Source: Candidatus Accumulibacter contiguus (GTDB lineage: Bacteria; Pseudomonadota; Gammaproteobacteria; Burkholderiales; Rhodocyclaceae). From it: a stretch of 64,000 bases of DNA. Below, one piece after another: positions 25,904 through 36,866 of the stretch (position 1 is its first letter; each line of letters begins with the position of its first letter). The translations under genes were made by a program, and so were the position numbers. The stretch covers positions 1 to 64,000 of the forward strand of contig NZ_SPMX01000017.1 in the NCBI RefSeq assembly GCF_012940005.1, in the 5' to 3' direction. The notes below the pieces were generated by a model. The model had not been told where the DNA came from. It saw only the letters and a program-made list of their open reading frames with translations, and searched no databases.

Positions 25904-27751
25904 ATGGGAGTGACCCCTTTCTGCGATGAGGTTCATAGCGTGCCAGTGAAGAATACCTTTCAATTGGCTCCCGCCGGGTGCCCGATCGCAGCTATCCTGG
26001 CGTTGGTCATGCTCCTGTTTTGCGCCGTGCCTGTCGGTGCGGGACAGGACAGCCCCCTGAAACCGATCGATACCTCCAGCCCGAGAGCCACGATCCAGGG
26101 CTTCCTCGAATTCATGAACAAGAGCTATGCAACGGGTGTCGGTGTCGTACAGGTGTATCTCGCTTCCCCAGAGCTTTACTTGACACCGACGCAACTGCGC
26201 ACCATTGGCCAGTCAATACACTACCAGGAAGCGGCCCAGCGGGCACTGGACTTGAACGAAGTGCCGCCGGCCATGCTTCAGGAGTCCGCACGTCGGCTGT
26301 CGATACAATTGAAGGAAGTTCTCGACCGCATTGATGTCCCGCCCTTCGAGTCGATTCCGGATGCCGAGGCGATGGCCAAGGCCGAATTCAAGCGCTGGAC
26401 CCTGCCAAATTCCGAGATTCGGATTCAACGGGTTGAAAAGGGACCGCGCGCCGGGGAATATCTGTTTACGCCCGAAACACTCAGCCGCCTGCCGGAGTTC
26501 TACGGCAGGGTCAAGAACCTGCCGTATAAACCCGATGCCACCGTCGGCTGGGACGATTTCTCCACCTATAGTCCGGTTGGGGTGGCTGTTCTATTGCGGG
26601 GACTGGTACCGCCCCGATGGTTGATCGATACGCCCGAGTATCGCGTTCGGACGACGTTCCTCGACCAGCCGGTGTGGCGCTGGTGCGCGATCGCGTTCGT
26701 CTTGGGTGCCGGCATCGCCGTTGTTCTCCTGTGCTTTCGCCTGAGTCGATATTGGGCCAGTCGATCGCCATCGGCCGAGAAGTGGGCGAGCTTGTTGCGG
26801 CCGCTCAGCCTGATCATCGTGGCGCCTTTGACCGCATCGATTCTTGCCGACACGCTACGGATTTCGGGCAACGTCTACCAGGTGATGACGCTGTCGATCT
26901 GGACCCTGTTCTATCTCACGCTCACCTGGACGGTCTGGGCCGCTGGCGGCGCCGTCGCTGCGAGTCTGATCGCCGGGGAAAAATTGCTGGTCAGCAGCAT
27001 CGACAGCCAGCTTATCCGCCTAGTGACGCGGCTGATGACCGTCGTCGCGGCGGTTTTCATCCTCGTGACTGGCGCTGACCGGATCGGTTTGCCCGCCTAT
27101 TCGGTGCTGGCCGGTCTCGGCGTCGGCGGCCTTGCAGTCGCCCTGGCAGCGCAGCAGACTCTTGCCAACCTCCTCGGTTCGCTGATCATCATGTTCGAGA
27201 GGCCCTTCGCCATTGGCCATTTGATCAAGGTCCAGGGCATCGAGGGAACCGTCGAGAACGTCGGTTTTCGCAGCACCCGAATTCGCACGACCCAGAACTC
27301 CCTGGTCATCATTCCGAGCAGTCAACTGGTGAACAGCACTGTCGACAACATGGAGTTGCGCGAGTATCGGCAGGTCAAGACTGTTCTGAACCTCACCAGC
27401 GACACATCCGTTCAGATGATCAAGGAGTTTGTCGAAGGGGTGAGAATGATCCTGAAAACTGATCCAGACACCCGCAAGGACAACCCCCAGGTGTTCTTCT
27501 ATGAGTTCGGGCCTCACAGCCTGGATATCCTGGTGAACTTTTTTCTCAAGGTGCCCAACAGGGCGGCAGAACTCCTCGCGCGGCAGCGGATTCTGCTGGA
27601 TATCGTTAGTTTGGCCGGGAGCAAGGGGGTGCAATTCGCCTTTCCGACGCAAACCTTGCACATTGGCAGTTTGCCGGGAGAATACCCGACCAGCGAAAGC
27701 CAGGGACTCGGACCAACCGGGAAGTCTGCCGGGCCTAACGGTTCACATTGA
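25904..27751 (+). CDS. Small-conductance mechanosensitive channel (MscS) family protein
   Basis: The 615-residue product (start ATG 25904; an in-frame GTG at 25940 is an alternative) has a hydrophobic signal-like segment (IAAILALVMLLFCAVPVGAG), a ~200-residue periplasmic region and several membrane helices. It then has the MscS core: the pore-lining helix in VLAGLGVGGLAVALAAQQTLANLLGSL, and the beta domain with FERPFAIGHLIKVQGIEGTVENVGFRSTRIRT and NSLVIIPSSQLVNSTVDNM. The C-terminal alpha/beta domain contains FEFGPHSLDILVNFF-like sequence. It probably relieves hypo-osmotic pressure in the inner membrane. The periplasmic extension places it with larger MscS relatives. The coiled-coil gene begins 11 bases downstream, suggesting an operon. 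Confidence 0.88.
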   Translation: MGVTPFCDEVHSVPVKNTFQLAPAGCPIAAILALVMLLFCAVPVGAGQDSPLKPIDTSSPRATIQGFLEFMNKSYATGVGVVQVYLASPELYLTPTQLRTIGQSIHYQEAAQRALDLNEVPPAMLQESARRLSIQLKEVLDRIDVPPFESIPDAEAMAKAEFKRWTLPNSEIRIQRVEKGPRAGEYLFTPETLSRLPEFYGRVKNLPYKPDATVGWDDFSTYSPVGVAVLLRGLVPPRWLIDTPEYRVRTTFLDQPVWRWCAIAFVLGAGIAVVLLCFRLSRYWASRSPSAEKWASLLRPLSLIIVAPLTASILADTLRISGNVYQVMTLSIWTLFYLTLTWTVWAAGGAVAASLIAGEKLLVSSIDSQLIRLVTRLMTVVAAVFILVTGADRIGLPAYSVLAGLGVGGLAVALAAQQTLANLLGSLIIMFERPFAIGHLIKVQGIEGTVENVGFRSTRIRTTQNSLVIIPSSQLVNSTVDNMELREYRQVKTVLNLTSDTSVQMIKEFVEGVRMILKTDPDTRKDNPQVFFYEFGPHSLDILVNFFLKVPNRAAELLARQRILLDIVSLAGSKGVQFAFPTQTLHIGSLPGEYPTSESQGLGPTGKSAGPNGSH

Positions 27752-27762
27752 AGGAGAGTTCA

Positions 27763-28411
27763 ATGCGTGTCGGCAGATTGCTGCTGGCCTTACTATGGAT
27801 CAGTTGCGCGGCCTGGGCTGAGGTTTCGCTGCCGCTGCCGCAAACGCTCGAAGAGGCCAGCGCGCAGCGGGAGAGAGCCGCGTCGATGCGTGCGGAAGCA
27901 GAGCGTCGCCACGAGGCCGAGCAAAAAAAATTGCCATACCAGGTTTCTGGTCAACGATTGTCTCGCGGCCGCCAAGAAGCGCTATACGGCGACGATCATC
28001 GAGGCTAGAAAGCTCGATCAACCGGCTCGCGATTTCCAACGCGAGGCAAAGAGACAGGAAATCGAGGCCAAGGAAGCGCAGCGGCTTGCCGATCAGCCTC
28101 GGCGCGAAGCCGGGCAGCAGGAGAGCGCCGAGCGTTTCCACGCCGAGGAGGCTGCGAAGACCGCTGCACGCGAGCAGAAGCTGGCTGCAAAAGCGGCCAA
28201 GGCTGAAGAAGGGCGCCGCAGAGAGGCAGCCAGGCAGGCCAAGAGACAAGCCAAACAGGAGAAACGGGCGCAGCAGGATGCCGAGCGCGAGCCAGGAAGG
28301 CTACCAGGGAAGCAGGCCGATCAGCCGACGGAACTGCCAACTGATCCGCCGGAATTGCGCGCTCGAGTTCTGCCTCAGGCGATCCCCTGGCTGGCGAGGT
28401 ACTCTTCGTAG
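27763..28411 (+). CDS. Secreted coiled-coil protein, frameshifted in an A8 run
   Basis: The gene starts at ATG 27763 with aaggag just upstream and has a signal peptide ([19 protein letters not shown]). Removing one A from the run at 27923-27930 joins the signal-peptide frame to a second frame. This gives 215 residues: a conserved-looking [19 protein letters not shown] segment (a Cys pair around F-x-V-N-D-C-L, common in betaproteobacterial periplasmic proteins), then a long Ala/Glu/Lys/Arg-rich coiled coil. As printed, the signal-peptide frame stops at 28008. It is probably periplasmic and co-transcribed with the MscS-like gene; function is unknown. Its 3' end overlaps the convergent ABC-F gene by 37 bases. 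Confidence 0.7.
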
Positions 28412-29997
28412 TTGCCGAGGTAGTTGATCACCTTGCCGTCGATGCGCACTTCGAGAATGCGGGTGGCGAGCGATGAAACGAATTCGCGGTCGTGCGAGAC
28501 GAAGATCAATGTTCCCTTGAACTTCTCGAGCGCACTATTGAGCGACTCGATCGATTCCATGTCGAGGTGGTTGGTGGGTTCATCAAGGACCAGAATGTTC
28601 GGTCGCATGAGCATCAATTTGCCGAAAATCATCCGGCCTTGTTCACCGCCAGAGATCACCTTGACCGCTTTCTGCACTTCATTGCCCGAGAACAAGAGGC
28701 GTCCGAGCGTGCCGCGGACCAGCGTAGACAGGTCATCCCCATCGCCGACGCTGCTGCGTGCATAGCCGGCGATCCAGGCGGTGAGGCTGAGGTCGCTGTT
28801 GAATTCGCTGGCGTGGTCCTGGGCATAGTAACCGGGGCGAGCTTTCTCCGCCCACTTGATACTGCCGCGCTGGGGTTGCAACTCGCCCATCAGCAACTTC
28901 AGCAGGGTGGTCTTGCCGACACCATTTTCTCCGATGATTGCCAGACGATCGCCGCCGTTGAGCGTCAGGTCGAGCTTGTTGAAGATCTTTCGCTCGCTGT
29001 CGTGGTAGCCGAAGCTCAGGTTCTGGATTTCGACGGCCTGCCGGTGCAGCTTCTCCTTTTCGTCAAACTCGAAACGGATCCACGGATACTGGCGCGACGA
29101 AGGCTTGATATCTTCCGGTTTCAGCTTGTCGATCAGCTTCAGGCGAGAGGTTGCCTGTTTGGCCTTGGAAGCGTTGGCCGAGAAGCGGCGAACGAAATTC
29201 TGCAGCTCGGCGATACGTTCCTTGGCCTTGGCGTTGGCGCTCTGCTGGCGCTCGCGGGCCTGTGTCGAGGCTTCCATGAAGTCGTCGTAGTTACCCGGAT
29301 AGACGGAGATCTTGCCGTAATCCAGGTCGGCCATATGTGTACAGACCTGGTTGAGGAAGTGTCGATCATGGGAAATGATGACCATCGTGCTGTTGCGCTC
29401 GTTGATCGCGTTTTCCAGCCAGCGGATGGTGGCAATGTCGAGGTTGTTGGTTGGTTCGTCGAGCAACAGGATGTCCGGGTCGGCAAACAGCGCCTGGATC
29501 AAAAGAACGCGCAGCTTCCAGCCGGGAGCGACATCGCTCATCGGGCCAAAGTGCTGTTCGGCCGGGATGCCCACACCGAGCAGCAGTTCGCCGGCGCGTG
29601 CTTCGGCAGTGTAGCCGCCGTATTCGGCGAATCTGGCTTCCAGGTCGGCGGCGTGCATATAGTCTTCCTCGCTCGCCTCCGGATTGGCGTAGATGGTGTC
29701 CTTTTCAAGCATGCAGGCCCACATCTGCTCGTGACCCATCATCACCACATCGATCACGCGCTGTTGTTCAAAGGCGAACTGATCCTGGCGCAGATAGGCC
29801 ATGCGTTCGTGCGGATCCTTGGAGATGTTGCCGGCGCTGGGTTCGAGTTCACCGGCCAGGATCTTCATGAAGGTCGACTTGCCGGCGCCATTGGCACCGA
29901 TCAGTCCGTAGCGATAGCCCTCGCCAAACTTGACCGAGACGTTTTCAAAAAGGGGCTTGGCCCCGAACTGCATGGTGATGTTATTGGCGACGAGCAC
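28375..29997 (-). CDS. ybiT: ABC-F family ATPase, YbiT type
   Basis: The 540-residue soluble protein has two ABC ATPase modules and no membrane segments. Module 1: Walker [10 protein letters not shown] (~36), a signature region reading [14 protein letters not shown], characteristic of the YbiT group in place of LSGGxxxR, and Walker [14 protein letters not shown]. An ABC-F linker (~240-310) is rich in Arg, Lys and Ala. Module 2: [24 protein letters not shown], and [16 protein letters not shown] proteins bind the ribosomal E site and modulate translation; YbiT's exact role is unsettled. The gene marks the left flank of the defence island. Confidence 0.92.
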   Translation of the reverse strand: MLVANNITMQFGAKPLFENVSVKFGEGYRYGLIGANGAGKSTFMKILAGELEPSAGNISKDPHERMAYLRQDQFAFEQQRVIDVVMMGHEQMWACMLEKDTIYANPEASEEDYMHAADLEARFAEYGGYTAEARAGELLLGVGIPAEQHFGPMSDVAPGWKLRVLLIQALFADPDILLLDEPTNNLDIATIRWLENAINERNSTMVIISHDRHFLNQVCTHMADLDYGKISVYPGNYDDFMEASTQARERQQSANAKAKERIAELQNFVRRFSANASKAKQATSRLKLIDKLKPEDIKPSSRQYPWIRFEFDEKEKLHRQAVEIQNLSFGYHDSERKIFNKLDLTLNGGDRLAIIGENGVGKTTLLKLLMGELQPQRGSIKWAEKARPGYYAQDHASEFNSDLSLTAWIAGYARSSVGDGDDLSTLVRGTLGRLLFSGNEVQKAVKVISGGEQGRMIFGKLMLMRPNILVLDEPTNHLDMESIESLNSALEKFKGTLIFVSHDREFVSSLATRILEVRIDGKVINYLGNYEEYLASQGIA

Positions 29998-30083
29998 GAA
30001 GAAACCTCGGTAAAATCATCAGGTTGCAAAAGGGCGATATTGTACCCCAGCGGCCGTCGATGCGCCTGTTCCGCATCGTTGCT

Positions 30084-30236
30084 CAGCAATTCTCATGTTG
30101 GTCAAGGTGGCCTTCTGTTCTCCCACCGAGCATCTGCGAATGAGCCAGATTCAGGGACTGGACCCCACTCATGGCTGGCAGAAAGGCACTTTCCGGCGAA
30201 CTCGCTCCATTGTTTGAGTCACAATGAGAATTGCTG
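30084..30236. repeat. 13-bp inverted repeat pair bounding ~150 bp at the island edge
   Basis: Arms cagcaattctcat (30084-30096) and atgagaattgctg (30224-30236) are perfect inverted copies separated by 127 bases, lying directly between the ABC-F start and the stop of the defence operon. The layout looks like a small non-autonomous element (MITE-like) or a recombination scar; no gene is inside. Function is inferred only from symmetry and position. Confidence 0.5.
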
Positions 30237-30241
30237 CTCCA

Positions 30242-33200
30242 TTACTGACTCTTTTCCAGAACAGCAACCCTCGTCGCCCCACCATGCTGGGTTACCCGTG
30301 GTCGACAACGCACCTTCATGGCACCTTTGGAAAACGACTCGTCTGTTGCCTTGCTGGACCAGACATAGGCCTCACCCGCCTTCAGCGCCGCCATCCGCTC
30401 CGGTGTGAGGTTGGCCAGCGCCGCATTGGCCTTCTGAATATGCTTCAACCATGCCGGCGAGTTGAACTTGTGCATGATGATCTGGCTGGAGAGTTCGATC
30501 AGGCTGACGGGCACCGAAGGCGGATCCTGGCTGGCAACCATGATGCTCACCCCTTTGTGCCGCATTTCACGGACGACCGCGATCAATCCGGCAACCAGAT
30601 CCGGGCTCTCGATGTACTTGTGCGCCTCGTCAAAAACCACCAGCTTGTTGAAGCTACGCCCATCCACCCGTGCGTCGGCAAACAACTGGAGCAACACGAC
30701 GAAGAGGCCAAGCGCCTCATCCTTTTCGATGAACTCATCGCGCAGGTCCACGATCACCAGGCGACCCGGAAGCACCACATCGGTCAGTGACGCGGCATCA
30801 TCAATGTACTCGCTGGCCAAATCCAGTCGCATACGTGCCAGGTCCTTCAGGTGGTCTGGAACCGACAAGGTATCAATCCCGCTGCGCAATCCATCGAGCG
30901 TGATGTGGTCACGCATCGACTTCATGATGCGCATCAACTGCCGTATGTAGGTCGCCTGATTGCCTACCGCACCCATCAGGAACTTCCAGTGGGAAGCCTT
31001 CAGCTCCGCTGCTGAAAATTGCAGTGGCAACACCTCGATGTCCGGATACTCTGCCTGTCGCTCGTCCAATTTGTCAGCCGGCACAAGGAGAACGACGTCT
31101 TCAAGTGCCCGAGGTTCGGCACCGTAAGTGTCTCGCAACTGCTGTACCTGTTCCTTGACGGAATTCGCTCCGACCATCGACGTAAACTCTGGCTTGTAGT
31201 CCATCGTCGGGCTGTAATGGAAGATCACGGTTGCCAAGGGCTCTGGCAAAATATTGATCCCCGGAATCATCAACGAGGCCATCTCGGCCACCAGACCGAG
31301 CGTGTAACTCTTGCCACCGCCCTGCACCCCGAACAGGCTGATCGTATGCGTCTGGTTCAGATCCAACGCCACCTTGCGACCGGAAACTTCCCCGAGAAGG
31401 CCATACTGAGGGGTGGCAATTGTAGTCCCCAGCATGATGTCGTATTCGGCGGTGCTGGCAGGCGGCAGGCTCTTCGATACAGCGTGATCGAATGCCGACT
31501 GGCTAGCCGAAATCACGGGCTCTGCACTCGAATCTGGCGACGCGACAGCCACCGGCGCCTGCACCTCGGCGCGGTCACGCGATACCTTGCCCAACGGTAA
31601 CTGAGGCACATCGTGCACTGCCTTTGCCGATTCCACGGATGTTGACCTCGTATCAACTACCAGGCTGCGGTCCACCCCTTTAGGGTAGAACTGCCGATCG
31701 CCCCCGTCCCATGACACTGTGCGATCACGCCCGAGACTTACGAACGCCGCCTTGCCGAAGGTCGGTACGCCAGGGGCCAGGCTGCGTCGACGTACCAACT
31801 CCTGTGTGATCTCCTTCGTCACATCCGGCCCCGTAGCCGGCGCAAAAGTGACCAAAGACTCGGTTTCCACCACCGCCGCATCCACCAGCTGTTCGATCAG
31901 GTCCCGACCAATCCGGTAGTACTCGATTCCGTGATCCACCTCTGGTGTCTCGGTACCGACCTTCCTGAAATCGAAGACGATTGCGCTGCGAGTGAACTGC
32001 AAGCGATAGGGCAGATCATCGAGGTGACGCAAGAAATACCGCGCCTCCTCGGCGGCGTCCGGCATCACAAGGCCGTAGCGCTCAGAACGTTCCAGGTAAA
32101 ACCCGAGCAACGACGCCAGATCGTAGTTCTTGATCGGGCGATCGGGCCGATCAATCGCTTTGCGATGCGGATCAAAGTGGTACGACAAGACCTGCTCGGT
32201 CTGCGAAATCTGCTCGGCAATAGACGTTTTGAGTTGCTCATAGGCTGCCACGTCGCCAAGCTGCGAGTAGCATTTCACTTCCACCAATCGGCAGGTGATC
32301 ATTCGGCCATTTGGATCAAGGTCGAACAGCGCCAGGTCGGTGCGACGGAAGCTGACCTCATCGCCAAGTTCCATCGCGTTCTGGCGCAGAGCACTGTACA
32401 ACTCCAGATGCGCATCCAGCGGGACAACAATCTGGTTCAGGAAAACGCCCTGATGTTCAAGGAACAAGCGCGACAGCGCCAGGCCCATCGCCTCTGCGCG
32501 TTGCGTCGGCGACGAAAGCAGCTTCAGTGCGAGGCGCCCGGAAAGCGAGCGTAGCTGATCAAGCATCACCAAGGCATGTTTGCCGCTGCTCGGCAACCCA
32601 TAGTCGGCCAATAGCGGTACCAGCAGGGCTTCCAGTTCTGCCACCGAGCGCGACGTGATCACCAGACGATGCCCCATCGCATTGGCCATATCAGGCGAAT
32701 GATCGATCAGATAATCCGGACGAGTGGGATGGCGCCGATGGTCGAAGAACTCGATGCCGAGGTTCCGATCCATCGTCAGAACCCAATCGCTTACCTCGTG
32801 CACCTGATGCAGCATGGCCCGTTGCTCGGCCGAGAGAGACAGCGCGATCACCGGACGAGCGTTGGGCAAGGCCTGAGAACGCGATACGCTGGCCAACGCT
32901 ACCGACAGCAGGCGCGACATGGTGGCCACGAGATCGGTGAGTTCCTCGGCATCTTCCAGTGCCTGCGCACCCCCCATGCAGCGGCTGCCTCAGCCAGGTA
33001 ATCGACTGCTCGTCCTCGCGGTATTTCACGGCATAAGGCTGTACCAATCCGTGGACAAAGGCGCACTCCTCTGACGCGCCGGCATCAATCGCCCGAATTT
33101 CCTCCGCCGGGAAGAGATCGAACAAGAAACTCAGATGTGCCGCATGCTCATCTGGCGCCTTGCGAAACTCCTCGATCGAACGGATGGCCAGCCGCAGCTT

Positions 33201-35807
33201 CGGCTGCAGATGGCTTTCGGTAGGGGTGGCAAAAGCATCCACCTCGCGCCCGGTAACTGCCGAGTCGGGAGCAAGAAGCTCGTTCAGCGCGTCACCAGTC
33301 CCAGGCGCGTCGGGATCGGGAACCAACAGGCGGACGTCGTAACGAAGATCGGAAAACTGAGAATTTCTCTGCATGCCCACCAGCACGTCGGCGAGCACGG
33401 CAGCGCGCCCTGCATTGAAGGCATTGATGGTCAGCGTTCTGACATAAGGGTGCTGGATCATATAGCGCTGTACGCGAGCCACCAGATAATCGGCATCGAT
33501 CATCGAACCGCCGACCGATGGTTCCGCCAGGCTGAGCGCAGTACACACCTCGCCGATCAATCCCCGTGGGTCATTCTCGTCGGCAGACGCATAGAGTGTC
33601 CAGAACGGTGTGATGTTATCCACAGCCAATACGGTGCGGCCCAGCTCATCGCTTTGCAACAGCACTGGCGGGAAGCCTACCGGCGCAAGCTGCTTCAAGA
33701 CGGCGTCGCGTGTTGACACCACAAACTCACGATCAGCCTGCCGGGCTTGTTGCAGCCATTGCTGCGCCAGATGTGCCCAGGTCGTGTGCCAGGTGATGCG
33801 TAGCGGATGGGTTGGCCCGAGCAATACCGCCTCGCGCCTTCGACCGCGATAGTCATCAATGACCAGCACCACGGAATCGACTGTCAGCGCACCGCGCAAC
33901 TCCTCGAAAGCATCTCTCGATGTCACCGCATCGGCTGACGCAGCTCTTACCATTGCCGCCTCAAGCCAATCAACATAGGCGCTGGCATAATTCTCCGCCG
34001 GCTCTCGCAGTCCAATTAGATCGCTTCCTTGCAGGATCAATTGTTCATCCCCGCGCAGGATGGCCTGGAACAAATGCTGCCGAGCCTCGACGAAACGACC
34101 ACATTCCACGGTTTGTGGCCAGCTGTAGGACAGCGTTGCCAGGCTGGCTCCTCTGGCAGGTGTAATTTCCAGGCGCAAACGATTGACTGCCACCGGATCG
34201 GCAAGGAATCGACGTTCGATATCGGCAAGCAGGCTGGATATCAGCACGTTCGCCTTACCTTCCTTGCCGAGCCTGATCTCCAGCGTATCCGAACCGACCG
34301 TCCTGCTTCTTGCCTGCCGTTCGACCCAGGCGCAAGCCGATACCGTGATGGCTTCCGGATCACGCTCCTGCACCACTGCTCTGAAGCGCGCCTGAAACAG
34401 CGCATGCGACAAGCTGTGCTCGCGAGGAACGGCCCGCTGTGGTGGCTCGACTTCCACGTCGTCGTCGGTTACAACGTAGAACAAATCGCTTTCATTGGGC
34501 CGGTTGGCCTCTTCTCCGTCTACCACCCGGGAAAGCGACTCTCCGGCTTCATTCAAGAGCGCGACGCGATCTCCATCCTTCGTCTCGGCGTAGACACGAA
34601 CGAAGTGCCACCCTTCTTCCCAGTCGATCTTGCCGATCGAGGAAAACGCGACCGTGGCGGCGTCCGTCGCCCTGGTCCATGCCGCTTTTCGGCGACGCAG
34701 GCCGGTCGGACCATTATCCCGAGACACCACCTCGGCGACGAATCGGCTCAGGCCTTCGACTTTCGAAGGCTGTGGCTCAACGCGAAAAGACACGCTGAAC
34801 TTCTTCTGACCCGTCCTGGAGATGGGCAAGACACGATGGCCAATCAGATCAGTCAGGCGCGGATCGGTCTCATCCGCCTTGACCAAGGGCAGATCGGGAA
34901 GCTCCACATCGCCGATGTAGATCGCATCCGGACTGATTCCGCCATCCGCGAAAACCCAGCGGTTGAATGCCAAAGGCCAGTTGGCTCGATCCTTGACGAT
35001 CTGGTGCGTCCATTCTCGCGGATCAGCCAGACCCACACGCGAGAAGAAGTCCCCCATCTGCCGGCAATAGGCAGGATCCATCAAACCGAGCTCCAGTGCC
35101 CGCGCCCGTTCGGAGCGTGCTGACCAGGTCACACGCTCAACACACTCCCGATTGCGCGCCACACGCGCCGGCGCACGATCCGGAACTGACAGCAGTTCAA
35201 AATCGGGCACCAGGCCCAATTCGAACAAGGCCGCACCAATGGCCTGGGCATCGAAGTCATTGAGTTGTGCGGTCAGCAGAAAACGTGCGACCGACGCCTC
35301 ATCAGCAAAGCGCCAGGCTCTGCCCTCGCTCTGCAGATCCTCCAGCAACACCTCGACCGCACCCTTGATTGGCGCCGGCACCGACGCGAGCAAGCACGAG
35401 ACCAGGTCGCCATAGGCGTCATCGATCGAGATCTCCTCGAACGTGGCTACGCCGAAAGAGTCCTCGGCGGAAGCGCGCAGGTCGTTCGGTACAAAGACCA
35501 GCAGCGGGGCGCGCAACTCATCGTTGGGCAAGGGGTTCCGAAGTTCCACCAGCTTGGTGCTTGATACCGCGATGTTCGGGGCCGACTGCCGCAGGGCTTC
35601 GTCGGCGAGAACCACGACTGTCGCGCCCGGAACCAGGCTGCGCAGGCCCCCACACAGACGCACCATCAAGTCACGGTCGAGGTCCGTCACCCGCATGCAA
35701 TGCCCCGCCTCCCGTTTGCCGAGCACTGCCGCGAAACGCGGCAGCAGGACAGATTCCAGGGCGACGTTCAGCTCCTGGCTAGTCAGTTCGCGCAGTCCCT
35801 GAGTCAT
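30242..35807 (-). CDS. MADS MAD8-like giant protein with C-terminal HerA-type ATPase, frameshifted in a G6 run
   Basis: Two minus-strand frames join if one C is removed from the run at 32969-32974. ITWLRQPLHGG then continues as AQALEDAEELTDLV, giving 1,854 residues. The first ~1,000 residues match no domain I can name beyond a VLLGPTHPLRITWH motif seen in large restriction NTPases. The C-terminus is a HerA/FtsK-like ATPase: Walker A FGVQGGGKSYTLG (~1490) and Walker B LVVFDEAHKYIE (~1720), followed by a sensor-like VASQDPPSVP. Size and layout resemble DptH, the ATPase of phosphorothioation-dependent restriction, and the terminal ATP-binding protein of MADS. It probably executes DNA restriction. 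Its ATG overlaps the preceding stop by 4 bases (ATGA). Confidence 0.75.
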
Positions 35808-36866
35808 GCCTTCGCTCGCTTTTCTGCAATCGTGTAGCGTGGCACAACCGTCTGAGTCACGTAGGCATCGGACAGGTCACGGTAAAAGCCGATCTCTCGC
35901 AAGCGGGCAGTGAAGGCTTGCAAGTTGGTCCGCAACGCCTTTCGATCATCAATCGATGGCGCCGGGAATCCTTCATCAAGGGGCAACTGATCAATGTACA
36001 GCCCGTAGCGCTCTCTCAGAAAGGTCAGCAGATCGTCAATCCGCATCTCGGCAGTGTGGTAGCCGGTCTCGCCAACACGCAACACGGCGATCTGCAGCAG
36101 CACTTCCAGCAAACGGCTGTCGAGCACAAATCGCCGCGGCGCATTCTTGGCCCGTGACTGAGCGAGAAGGGCACCGGAGCGGTTCTTCAACATCGTTGAA
36201 TCGAGAGATTCAATGATGTAACGGCGGTGAAATGCCCCGCGCTGGGCCAAGAGAATTTCGATGTACGTTTCGAAATCCGAAAGCCCCATTTTCGACAAGG
36301 CGGTCGTTTCCTCATCCCAACCGCCGGCATCATCCCTCAGCGAATCCAGGAGATTCGCGAGACGGCCACTGAAGAATTTCTCACGCTCTTCCCGGTAAGG
36401 CTCGGCCTGCAGAGCAAACAGTTCACCCACCGAGAAGTGCCTGTTCAGACCCCGAATCAGTTTGTTGCGTGCCACGAGATAGTCGGCGAACTCATCCAGA
36501 TTTTTCGCGGCAAAGTACGCCCGGACAAAGGACGGAATCCTTCGGTAGCAAGCATCGGCAGAGCGCTCGGCAATCGCCACCGTCGCCGATTCGGCGCTGC
36601 CTGTCAGGTCCACGAACAAACCGGGCCGGTGAGGACAGTCGCCCTGGGGTTCTCGCAACTGCCGAGGCTTCATCGGACAGGCCGACTCCGAACACAGCGG
36701 ATTCGCGTTCTGCAAGCGTTGCCAGGCAGGCAGCAATTTAAGCAGACGCAGGTGATAGAGAGCGAGGTGAAAAGACAGCAGCAGCTTCAGGTAATCCACC
36801 ATGACCGCGCGCGGCATGAACGGCCGGTAGAACAGCAGACGCTGGATGTCTTCGGCCAACAGGTTT
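35804..36866 (-). CDS. MADS MAD7-like helical protein (or C-terminus of the preceding NTPase)
   Basis: This frame of ~350 residues is open from 36866 to the stop at 35804. It is rich in helix (MVDYLKLLLSFHLALYHLRLL), contains a Cys-rich stretch (CSESACPMKP then CPHRPG) that could bind zinc, and ends in basic KRAKA. A TTG at 36857-36859 is the only start near its beginning, but the sequence reads smoothly from the upstream frame if one A is removed at 36864-36866 (ELII then NLLAEDIQRLL). It could therefore be either a separate MAD7/DptG-like gene or the tail of the kinase-NTPase. Its stop overlaps the next gene's ATG. No catalytic motif is visible. Confidence 0.6.

Noticed and set aside
28492-30408. 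Long plus-strand open frame (~638 codons) opposite the ABC-F gene
   Set aside because: The minus strand encodes a complete YbiT-type ATPase with both Walker pairs; the plus frame has no motif and extends into intergenic DNA.
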